The position numbers were made by a program, and so were the translations under genes. Positions 8,260 through 16,330 of a DNA stretch of 20,504 bases are shown one piece after another. A model generated the notes under the pieces. It was not told the DNA's origin. It did not search any database and was given only the letters and a program-made list of their open reading frames with translations. Within the stretch, counting starts at the first letter, position 1; each line of letters opens with the position of its first letter. Origin of the DNA: a virus; the IMG/VR virus record IMGVR_UViG_3300033153_001044, positions 1-20,504 of that record; one strand, given 5' to 3'.

Positions 8260-8279
8260 ATTATATTATATTATATTAT
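8260..8279 (+). repeat. Pentanucleotide tandem repeat (ATTAT)x4 at a start codon
   Basis: Four perfect copies of ATTAT occupy the leader of the next gene, and the last copy supplies the AT of its ATG (8278). The tract is purely A/T, would not form structure and leaves the start exposed. Copy-number change here would alter leader length without touching the coding frame. Confidence 0.85.
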
Positions 8280-9027
8280 GAAAAAAGAAGAAAAATGGGA
8301 GATAAAAGATAGAAACTATTACTTATCTCGAAATCAATCACCTATAACCTATACACTACCTTCTAAACACACTAGAAGATTCCCATTGTTATACTTTGAT
8401 GAAGAATCAAACAAGCAAAGAGAATTAAGATATGCAAGTAACCAAAACAGCCCTTTTGTTGATGAGCAAGATGGTATGGCTACTTTAGAACATATAGTGT
8501 TTAGAGATGGTGTATTACATGTTCCTAAAGAGAAACAATCTTTACAAAAATTATTGTCTTTGTACCATCCTGGTAGAGGTAGAAGGTACGAAGAAATGGA
8601 TGAAATTAAAGAAGCTACAGATGATTTAGAAACATTAGAATATCAGTTTCAAGCTTTAGCATTAGCTAGAGAAATATCTTTAGATCATGCAGAAGCTATA
8701 TTAAGGGTAGAAAATGGATCAAGCGTAACCTCGATGAGTTCTAAGGAACTTAAAAGAGATTTACTTATATTTGCTAAAAATAATCCTTTACTATTCTTAG
8801 AATTAGCTAATGATGAAAATGTAGAGCTAAGAAACTTTGCTATAAAAGCTACAGAATCACAAATAATAAAACTATCTCAAGATCAAAGAACTTTTGCTTG
8901 GGCTAGCAATGGCAAAAAACTAATGACTGTTCCATTTGAAGAAAACCCATATTCAGCTATGGCTGCTTGGTTTAAAACTGATGAAGGAGTTGAAGTTTAC
9001 AAATCTATAGATAAAAAGTTAAAATAA
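8278..9027 (+). CDS. Conserved-type hypothetical virion protein
   Basis: A 249-residue protein of unknown role. The N-terminal ~100 residues form a compact-looking domain. DRNYYLSRNQSPITYTLPS (11-29) is followed by PLLYFDEESNKQRELRYA (36-53), the stretch NQNSPFVDEQ, and an F-x-DG-x-L-x-V strand with a Q-x-LQKLL helix (75-93). The remainder is helical and charged, with a late aromatic section (FAWASNGKKL). I associate this layout with proteins found between capsid and ring-protein genes in crAss-like and marine podoviruses, but I know of no established function. The F-x-DG-x-L-x-V plus helix pattern is reminiscent of small domains in head-tail connector or tail proteins, which is only a weak hint. 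The gene follows the 384-residue gene by 36 bases and is closed by a terminator, so the pair may be one transcript segment. Confidence 0.82.
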   Translation: MKKEEKWEIKDRNYYLSRNQSPITYTLPSKHTRRFPLLYFDEESNKQRELRYASNQNSPFVDEQDGMATLEHIVFRDGVLHVPKEKQSLQKLLSLYHPGRGRRYEEMDEIKEATDDLETLEYQFQALALAREISLDHAEAILRVENGSSVTSMSSKELKRDLLIFAKNNPLLFLELANDENVELRNFAIKATESQIIKLSQDQRTFAWASNGKKLMTVPFEENPYSAMAAWFKTDEGVEVYKSIDKKLK

Positions 9028-9048
9028 AATTTAACCTGTAATAATAGT

Positions 9049-9079
9049 AAAAGGGTGGCTTACCGCCACCTTTTTTTTT
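9049..9079 (+). terminator. Rho-independent terminator before the tail genes
   Basis: GGTGGC (9054-9059) pairs with GCCACC (9065-9070) around the 5-base loop TTACC. The stem extends through a G-T pair and AAAA/TTTT. Nine T residues follow at 9071-9079. The A-tract on the 5' side could also give weak termination for minus-strand transcription. The next ATG is 12 bases beyond the T-tract, so, as at 7049, no promoter fits between. Confidence 0.92.
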
Positions 9080-9091
9080 AAAAATATTTAA

Positions 9092-9868
9092 ATGGCTATA
9101 AACGTAAATACTGTATATCAAACTGTCTTGCTCGTATTAAACAAAGAGCAAAGAGGCTATATAACACCTAATGAATTCAACAAGATAGCCACTCAAGTTC
9201 AATTAGAAATTTTTGAAAGTTATTTTGAAAGATTAAATGTTGAGTTGAGAAAACCTGGATTTGAAGAAGAATATGCGGATAGGGTAGATCACTTAGAAGA
9301 ATCAATATCGATATTTAAAACTTATGGACAAGCCACTTACTACGACCCTGGAGCTGGCGCTGAGCCGTATTTTTATTTACCTCAAAACGTGCATCGTATA
9401 GGCACTATAATGTATAAAGGTGAACAAGAAATGCAAATGACAAATAGAGGTGATTACTTAAGATTATACATGTCTAAGCTAACTAGGCCTACTACTAATT
9501 ACCCTATGTACATCCAAGAAGGCAATGTTAACATACCAGGTTTATGTGATGATTGCATAAGAATTTATGGTTACCCAGACACAATAAAAGCAAACGTTAA
9601 TATATCTTATATTAGAAAGCCTAAAGATGTTATATGGGGATATGGTGTTGGACCATTAGGACAATACATATGGGATGGATCTCCAAACTTCACTTTATCA
9701 CCGGTAATTCCAACCACTGGATCTGTAAACTTTGAACTTGACGAAACTGAACAAGTTGAAGTTATACTAAAAATATTAATGTATTCAGGTGTGGTTATAA
9801 GAGATAATCAAATAATTCAAGCTGCAGCCGCTGAAGCACAGCAAATAGGTATTTCACAACAACAATAA
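9092..9868 (+). CDS. Ring / head-tail connector protein (crAss-like ring protein type)
   Basis: A 258-residue protein starting MAINVNTVYQTVLLVLNKEQ and continuing RGYITPNEFN. This opening, in which a short helix precedes a KEQRGYI-T-P-x-EFN signature and an amphipathic helix (QVQLEIFESYFERLN), is characteristic in my knowledge of a structural protein shared by crAss-like and many uncultured marine podoviruses. That protein is counted among the ring proteins that extend the portal. The middle is beta-rich with many aromatics (YFYLPQNVHRIGTIMY; GYPDTIKANVNISYIRKP). The C-terminus is helical and Ala/Gln-rich (AAAAEAQQIG). It heads a run of six genes in one frame and follows a strong terminator. 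Structural class is well supported by pattern and position. Which ring it forms cannot be told without a structure comparison. Confidence 0.75.
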   Translation: MAINVNTVYQTVLLVLNKEQRGYITPNEFNKIATQVQLEIFESYFERLNVELRKPGFEEEYADRVDHLEESISIFKTYGQATYYDPGAGAEPYFYLPQNVHRIGTIMYKGEQEMQMTNRGDYLRLYMSKLTRPTTNYPMYIQEGNVNIPGLCDDCIRIYGYPDTIKANVNISYIRKPKDVIWGYGVGPLGQYIWDGSPNFTLSPVIPTTGSVNFELDETEQVEVILKILMYSGVVIRDNQIIQAAAAEAQQIGISQQQ

Positions 9869-9874
9869 AATATT

Positions 9875-11137
9875 ATGGCTAATTCTCCTAATAATGGTTT
9901 AATAAATGAAACCAACGAACAATATTACGTTGGAACACAAAGCAATATCGTTAGCTCAACTACAGGTGTTATCGATGAGATGGTATTTACTTTTAATGAA
10001 GTTTTAACACTTGGTTCTTCAAGCTCTTGGGATCCTAACGACCCTGACTATGGTTTAAACAATTTTGTATTAGAATGGAGTATAGATGGTTTACAGCCTT
10101 GGAATTTATGGGATGGAAATCCTATAGCTACAGGCTCTGGTGGAGGTTACAGTATTTCAAGTTTTTCCAATATAACACCATATAGTGTAATAAGATTTAT
10201 TGAACCTGATGCTATACCTGATGGATATTATGTTAGGGTAAAACTAAAATCTGATCTAGTTGAAGGAGCACCTAACTATGGAGATTATCAATATATATCT
10301 ATATTCGATATTGTGAATAATTTCATGATAGGTTATGTTGGCAGTGATAAAGTAATATCAAAAGTTAAAAGATCTGATGTTTTATTTTACGCTAAAAGAG
10401 GACTACAAGAGTTTTCTTATGATACTTTACGTTCTGTTAAGTCTCAAGAACTTACAATTCCACCTAGTTTGTCTGTGATAATACCACAAGATTATGTAAA
10501 CTATGTTAATTTATCGTGGGTAGATCAAGAAGGTATTAAACATATAATATACCCTACAACTTTAACTAGTAACCCAACTGAACAACCTATACAAGACGGT
10601 GGAGACTATGGTATACCTGTTCAAGATGATTATGGAGAAAACCTAGAGGGAACATCAATAACTAACGAAAGATGGAAAAACATACCTCCTTTTAATCAGC
10701 CAAATTTAACAGCTCTATATAATCAAGGTATAGGCCAAAGTATATATAATCAAAGAGAAGTAGGATTATTAGGACAAAGATACGGCTTAGAACCTGAAGT
10801 AGCTCAGTCAAACGGTTGGTTTACTATAGATAAAAGAGAAGGTAAATTTTCTTTTAGTAGTAATTTATCTGAAAAACTTATACTTCTAGAGTATATATCT
10901 GATGGTTTAGCTTATGATGAAGACACTAAAGTACCAAAACTAGCAGAGGAAGCTTTATACATGCATATAGCATATAGCATATTATCTACTAGAAGAAATA
11001 TACCTGAACATATAATTCAAAGATTTAAAAAAGATAGAAGAGCGCAATTAAGAAATGCTAAAATAAGGTTATCAAATATTAAATTAAACGAATTTGTTCA
11101 AATTATGAGAGGTAAATCTAAATGGATTAAAAATTAA
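9875..11137 (+). CDS. Tail tubular / second ring protein (P22 gp4-like position)
   Basis: A 420-residue protein. The first ~145 residues form a beta-rich, Trp- and Gly-rich domain (SSSSWDPNDPDYGLNNFVLEW region), which looks like a module added at the N-terminus. From about residue 145 the core resembles tail tubular or adaptor proteins of podoviruses. The core runs AKRGLQEFSYDTLRSVKSQE, LTIPPSLSVIIPQDYVNYVN and LSWVDQEGIKHIIYPTTLTS, then a C-terminal helical section with RRNIPEHIIQRFKKDRRAQL and a basic end (RGKSKWIKN). Such proteins dock below the portal and lengthen the DNA channel. It follows the previous gene after TAA plus six bases and is itself followed by TAA plus three bases, so translation is probably coupled. 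The adaptor role is inferred from pattern and from its place between the first ring protein and the giant tail protein. Confidence 0.73.
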   Translation: MANSPNNGLINETNEQYYVGTQSNIVSSTTGVIDEMVFTFNEVLTLGSSSSWDPNDPDYGLNNFVLEWSIDGLQPWNLWDGNPIATGSGGGYSISSFSNITPYSVIRFIEPDAIPDGYYVRVKLKSDLVEGAPNYGDYQYISIFDIVNNFMIGYVGSDKVISKVKRSDVLFYAKRGLQEFSYDTLRSVKSQELTIPPSLSVIIPQDYVNYVNLSWVDQEGIKHIIYPTTLTSNPTEQPIQDGGDYGIPVQDDYGENLEGTSITNERWKNIPPFNQPNLTALYNQGIGQSIYNQREVGLLGQRYGLEPEVAQSNGWFTIDKREGKFSFSSNLSEKLILLEYISDGLAYDEDTKVPKLAEEALYMHIAYSILSTRRNIPEHIIQRFKKDRRAQLRNAKIRLSNIKLNEFVQIMRGKSKWIKN

Positions 11138-11140
11138 ATT

Positions 11141-14100
11141 ATGCCAGAAGTAAAAAATACTTTTATTCAATCTAAAATGAATAAAGACCTAGATGGTAGA
11201 ATTTTACCTAATGGTCAATATAGAGATGGACAAAATGTCCAAATAAGTAGATCAGAAGGTGATGATGTAGGCGCTTTAGAAAATGTTCTTGGAAATGAAT
11301 TTTTATCAAATTTTAATATAACTAATAACGAGGTAGAAATAATAGGTTATTTAAAGTCTGATACTTTAGATTCTATATTTTTATTTTTAACTAACTATAC
11401 AGATTCGTCTCCATCAAAACTTGATAACATTGCTTCTGGAATAGCTGGAGAACATTATATAGTAAGGTATGATATTAAAAATTCTTTATCTACTACTTTA
11501 GTACAAGGTGATTTTTTAAACTTTTCTAAAACTCATCCCATAACTGGTGTTAACCTATTAGAGGATTTACTATTTTGGACTGACAATAGAAATCAACCTA
11601 GAAAAATAAACATAACTTTAGCTAAAGATTTAAGTTTCTATACTAGGGAGGATCAAATATCTGTTTCAAAATACTATCCTTACGAACCAATATCATTGCT
11701 AGAGGAAGATTCTGCTAGTAATGGAAGATTTCAATCTTCTATGAAAGATGTTGTTAGTGACTATTTACCTATACACGCTGCTGCTAGAATTGCTGACGTT
11801 CAAGTTGGTGGGAATAGTAATAAAATAAATTTAAGTGGAATATACACTAACATAAGGCCAGATGCTAATGGTATACATGGTGACAAAGTTACTGGCGCAA
11901 ATTTAGATTTTGACGAAGATTCAAATAATCCTATAACTGTAAAAGATTTTCTAATATATCCTAGTACATCTACAGATTATGGTAAGACACTTATAGAATT
12001 AGCTAATCTTCAAGGACCCCATCCAGACGTAGATGATATATTATATTTCCAGAGACAAAATCCACAGTACAACCCTAAATGGCCTGGTGATAAAGAGTAT
12101 TTAAAGAAAAGATTTCCAAGATTTAGTTATAGGTTTAAGTTTATTGATGGAGAGTATTCTTTGTCAGCTCCATTTACGCAGATAGCTTTTGTGCCAGAAC
12201 AAGACGGTTATTTTATTGGTAAGGATGCTATAATTGGCGAAGAAGATCCTGAAGGAAGTTTAGTAGGCGACGAAGGATCTACCATAGAATCAACTATAGT
12301 TGGTTTTATGAAAAACAAAATAAAAGACATAGGGTTATTTATACCAGCACCAACCACAGGTAATAGCACTCAAAGACTTACTTGGGCTCAAGTAAATAAT
12401 CGTCTTCATATTACTGAAATAGATATACTATACAAAGAGGCACAGTCTAATAAAACAACTATAGTAGATACTCTTTTACTAAGTGATATTGGTAATTTAA
12501 ATCAAGAGTTTTACAAGTACGAGTACCAATCTAAGAAGCCTTGGAAAACATTGCCTCCGTCTCAAACAACTAGAACTAGTGAAGCTACTCCAATTAGAGC
12601 TTTAGCACAAGAGGTTTCAGGTAATAGAGTTATGTATGGTAATTATATTGACAAGCATTCATCTCCAATAAACTTAAACTACACTGTTCAAATAGACCAA
12701 AAAATTCCACTACCAAAGCAAGAATCACCATTACCTAGTAATTTTAATGAAAGATATGCGTACGTAAGAAAGGAGTATCAAAATCATACTTTAAAACAAA
12801 ATAGAACTTATCAAGTTGGTATAGTATTATATGATAGATATGGTAGACAGTCCAATGTTATTTTATCTAGTATAATAAATCCTAATGCTTTCGACCAAAG
12901 AGGATCTACTATTTACCACAGTTATAAAAACTCAGAAGACACTTTGCTTACTGACAAGTATCCAAATGATGGCTTTTTAAATCCTTCAGATGCTGATACA
13001 TGGCCTGGAGATCAATTAAATTTATTCTTTTACAGTATTATACCTAAATTAAAAAATAGTGAGGGTTATCCAGGTTTATACAGTGAAGTTGATGGTAAGA
13101 TAGTTAGTTTATCTTTCAGTGGTATAGATCAAATACCACCTGATCCGCCTAACTGGGATCCAGCTAATAATTCTTGTGTAGTTACAGGATCGATAAAAGG
13201 TAAAGATGCAACACAGATTGGATCAGTAACATTATCTTTTTACCCAGATGGTACTGTGAATGAAGTAATTAGTATAACATCTTCTAGTGGTTGGACTAAT
13301 GGTGAAAGTTTTTTTATTGAATTTGATCCTGTTGGTTCACCTGGTTGTATAGTACCAACTTCTGCTAACAATTTAAGTGGAACTGTTGTAACGTCAATAT
13401 CAAACCCTTTAGGTTGGTATAGCTGGAAAGCTGTAGTTAAACAATCAGAACAAGAGTATTATAATGTTTATTTGCCAACAACTTTAGCTGGATATCCTTG
13501 TAACGTTGACGGCGTGGAACCACCAAGTGATGGTGAATATGGAATGCCTGAATTTAAGTATGATAGAAATGCTTTTAACAACACATCACATATAGTACTT
13601 TTTGGTGATAATATAAACAAGGTATCAAGAGATCTACAAGAAGTTGGTCCTACTCAAGAGAAGTATAGAAGTTCAGTTAAATTGTTTGGTAGAGTAAACA
13701 ATGTTGTTCAAGATTGGAGTGGTAATCAAGATGCTGTAAGTAATGTTGGTTTCAACCCTAGTTCTGATCCAGACATTGCTGCTCAAATAAGTACTATGAC
13801 TAATTTAGGTTTAGGTGACTTAACAACTAATCCAACGTATCCTATTATACCTAATATATTCTTTGAAGGAAAAACAAACCCTCAAATAGCTAGAGTTAAA
13901 ACAAATAAAAAATTTGGTATATTATCCCTTGGTTGCAATCCTGATGAAGCTGATCCAGGGCCTAATGATCAGTCTACAATGTATGGCACGACTCTATCAG
14001 TATATGAGACGTCTCCATTTGAGTCTGAATTAGACATTTTTTGGGAGACAACGACCTCTGGTTTGATATCTGATTTAAACTTTAAAATAGAAAACGAAGA

Positions 14101-16315
14101 TAATACAATACCTGTAGATCTTTCTGATACTCAAATAAACTGGTCTGAAGAGGATGGTGTTGGAACTATTATTTCAGCAACTTTTGAAGCTATAGGTTCT
14201 TCTGGTCAAGGTTTAGGTAACTCTTGCGTTATAGAATTAGACTCTGTTACTAGAGCTGATGGGGCACCAATAGTTAATCTTATATCACTACAAGAAGATG
14301 GGGTAGGTACTGGTGAATATTACTTGTTAATAGCCACTACAAATAATTTTCCTCCTTTATTTAGATGTTATAATAATGACTTGTTAAATTTATATTATTT
14401 TAAGTTTACTATAACTAGAGATAATGGTATAGACCCACCTATAAGCATACAGGTTGAAAGATCTGGAACTGTAGGTAACGTAGCTCCAAACGCTGTTATT
14501 GGACCTGCCTTACCGGGTAGTTCAATAACTAACATGACTTGGCAAGAGGTTAAAACATCTATGAATGCTAGATGGAACGATTCGTCAATTACTATTGCTG
14601 ACCTACCTAGGGGAGAGACTTTATTCACTCCTGAATATTCATCTGTTTATCCTGATAATAGCGGAGATTTTGGTAAACAAAATTACATCAATGCTTTTAA
14701 TAATGGTACGATATCTTCTACTTCTAATTTTGGTGACCCAGGATTTGAAGGACATGTTGGGTATGGTAAAGTTTACGCAGCTATAGATGTATCTGGAGGA
14801 TATAAGCATACAGCTTGGATGGGTATGGGCTACGGCATTAACATGTATGATAATTCTCTTTCTTTAAGAGATGCAAATTATGAAACTTTCGTTCCAGCTA
14901 GTGAATATTGGGGTTTTCCATCTGGTCTATATAATAGTATAGATGGTTTTGTTCCTGAACGTCCTAATAATAATTATGTTAATTATCCAAGTGGAAGAGA
15001 AAGAAACACTCCAGTATGGACAACTACTAACGACACAGCTCCTTTAGATGGTTGCGATGCGACTTTTGAAGTTGACACTACTTCGTATTATCCTGGTTGG
15101 CAAAGAATTGGTAGGTTCTTTCAAGGTGAAGGAATACATAATGGTATATTTGAAGCTTTTAATGGTCTGTACGGTTCTGCCGCTGGTATACCATTTCCAC
15201 CAGCTTTAGGAAGAGCAGAAGAAATTGTTTTCTCCATTCCTAGAATGTATCAAGTTTCTATGTTTATGAGAAGTCCTTATTACCCAAGTCTTAGCAATAA
15301 CCCAATTGATTACTCATTTAATTTTGCTTCTAACGGTCAAGCGCCATACCCATTTAGTCCTAGAATTAAATTCCCTATTCAATACAACTATTTTGAGTAT
15401 GTTTTTGGCTTGTACCCTGTTCCAATATCTGCTCAATGGACAACTGACCCATCGCCTGATACTACAACTAATGCTTTTGGTTTCTATGATTGGAATGACC
15501 AAGTGTCAACTCAACAACCGCAGTTAGGTAGAAAAGTCGCAGAACTACCTCATACTCCTATATATTGGGATGCTAATAATAGTACTAGACCAGGAGCACA
15601 AGGAGGTGATCAGTCTATATATGCTAGAGGAGGAGAAGAGTATGTTGGTCAAAGATATAATAATGGTAATCATTATTGGGCTGATTTAGAAGCATTAAGT
15701 GAAAACGTTTTTGATAAATTTGCTGGTAAGTATGGTTGGACTAGTAAAAAAGAAATGGGTATGTTTAGGTTAGACTACAGGCCCGGTGCTAATACTTTTT
15801 ATTACGCATCTGGAGCTAGTAGAAATCAAGGTGATACGTATTGTACCTTTCCTCAGCAGTTAGGTGAGTTTTGGGGTAGTCAACCTGCTAACGCGAGTGG
15901 ATATGCTGGGTATATGGGACCTTTAGGAGCTCAAGGCACTGCTAGTGAGGGCGTATGTGATCCTTTAGAGTCTAGATTTACTTTTAACGCTAAAACGCTA
16001 CCAGTTACATTTAACCCAGCATCGGGTTATGATAATCCTAGAGGCGGTTATATTCATGCTGGTGACTCTAACTTAGGTATAAAAGATATAAGGTGGAATA
16101 CAGCTTGTGACGGTTTAAGCGCTTATCTATCTGGAAACGGTGTACCTCCAGGAAGATATGTCGTAACTCTAAGAGCTACTGATTTAAGTCCAGGTCCATT
16201 ACCAGATCCTAAAGGTGCTTATGTAGAGTGGGATGTTCCTGTATACGTTCCTATGTTTAATGAAGCTTTATGTACTAAATGTTCATTAATCAACGCTTAT
16301 TATTTCAATCCATAA
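11141..16315 (+). CDS. Giant tail protein, muzzle / phage stabilization type (1724 aa)
   Basis: The largest gene in the window. The N-terminus (KNTFIQSKMNKDLDGRILPN, GQYRDGQNVQISRSEGDDVG, ALENVLGNE) is the signature of the stabilization-type protein of crAss-like and marine podoviruses, corresponding to the muzzle that closes the short tail. Residues about 1-650 are beta-rich and propeller-like, with repeated strand-turn patterns such as YAYVRKEYQNHTLKQNRTYQ and GIVLYDRYGRQSN. About 673-748 is a small Cys-bracketed beta domain that looks inserted. About 785-870 returns to the core (MPEFKYDR, HIVLFGDNINKVSRDLQE). About 950-1100 holds a YETSPFESELDIFWET motif and Ig/cadherin-like strands. Residues about 1220-1724 are rich in Trp, Tyr, Pro and Gly and end in C1711-x2-C1714 and NAYYFNP; I do not recognise this part, which is the best candidate for host contact. 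There is no signal peptide or membrane segment. Confidence 0.78.
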   Translation: MPEVKNTFIQSKMNKDLDGRILPNGQYRDGQNVQISRSEGDDVGALENVLGNEFLSNFNITNNEVEIIGYLKSDTLDSIFLFLTNYTDSSPSKLDNIASGIAGEHYIVRYDIKNSLSTTLVQGDFLNFSKTHPITGVNLLEDLLFWTDNRNQPRKINITLAKDLSFYTREDQISVSKYYPYEPISLLEEDSASNGRFQSSMKDVVSDYLPIHAAARIADVQVGGNSNKINLSGIYTNIRPDANGIHGDKVTGANLDFDEDSNNPITVKDFLIYPSTSTDYGKTLIELANLQGPHPDVDDILYFQRQNPQYNPKWPGDKEYLKKRFPRFSYRFKFIDGEYSLSAPFTQIAFVPEQDGYFIGKDAIIGEEDPEGSLVGDEGSTIESTIVGFMKNKIKDIGLFIPAPTTGNSTQRLTWAQVNNRLHITEIDILYKEAQSNKTTIVDTLLLSDIGNLNQEFYKYEYQSKKPWKTLPPSQTTRTSEATPIRALAQEVSGNRVMYGNYIDKHSSPINLNYTVQIDQKIPLPKQESPLPSNFNERYAYVRKEYQNHTLKQNRTYQVGIVLYDRYGRQSNVILSSIINPNAFDQRGSTIYHSYKNSEDTLLTDKYPNDGFLNPSDADTWPGDQLNLFFYSIIPKLKNSEGYPGLYSEVDGKIVSLSFSGIDQIPPDPPNWDPANNSCVVTGSIKGKDATQIGSVTLSFYPDGTVNEVISITSSSGWTNGESFFIEFDPVGSPGCIVPTSANNLSGTVVTSISNPLGWYSWKAVVKQSEQEYYNVYLPTTLAGYPCNVDGVEPPSDGEYGMPEFKYDRNAFNNTSHIVLFGDNINKVSRDLQEVGPTQEKYRSSVKLFGRVNNVVQDWSGNQDAVSNVGFNPSSDPDIAAQISTMTNLGLGDLTTNPTYPIIPNIFFEGKTNPQIARVKTNKKFGILSLGCNPDEADPGPNDQSTMYGTTLSVYETSPFESELDIFWETTTSGLISDLNFKIENEDNTIPVDLSDTQINWSEEDGVGTIISATFEAIGSSGQGLGNSCVIELDSVTRADGAPIVNLISLQEDGVGTGEYYLLIATTNNFPPLFRCYNNDLLNLYYFKFTITRDNGIDPPISIQVERSGTVGNVAPNAVIGPALPGSSITNMTWQEVKTSMNARWNDSSITIADLPRGETLFTPEYSSVYPDNSGDFGKQNYINAFNNGTISSTSNFGDPGFEGHVGYGKVYAAIDVSGGYKHTAWMGMGYGINMYDNSLSLRDANYETFVPASEYWGFPSGLYNSIDGFVPERPNNNYVNYPSGRERNTPVWTTTNDTAPLDGCDATFEVDTTSYYPGWQRIGRFFQGEGIHNGIFEAFNGLYGSAAGIPFPPALGRAEEIVFSIPRMYQVSMFMRSPYYPSLSNNPIDYSFNFASNGQAPYPFSPRIKFPIQYNYFEYVFGLYPVPISAQWTTDPSPDTTTNAFGFYDWNDQVSTQQPQLGRKVAELPHTPIYWDANNSTRPGAQGGDQSIYARGGEEYVGQRYNNGNHYWADLEALSENVFDKFAGKYGWTSKKEMGMFRLDYRPGANTFYYASGASRNQGDTYCTFPQQLGEFWGSQPANASGYAGYMGPLGAQGTASEGVCDPLESRFTFNAKTLPVTFNPASGYDNPRGGYIHAGDSNLGIKDIRWNTACDGLSAYLSGNGVPPGRYVVTLRATDLSPGPLPDPKGAYVEWDVPVYVPMFNEALCTKCSLINAYYFNP

Positions 16316-16330
16316 TTAATAAATAAAAAA

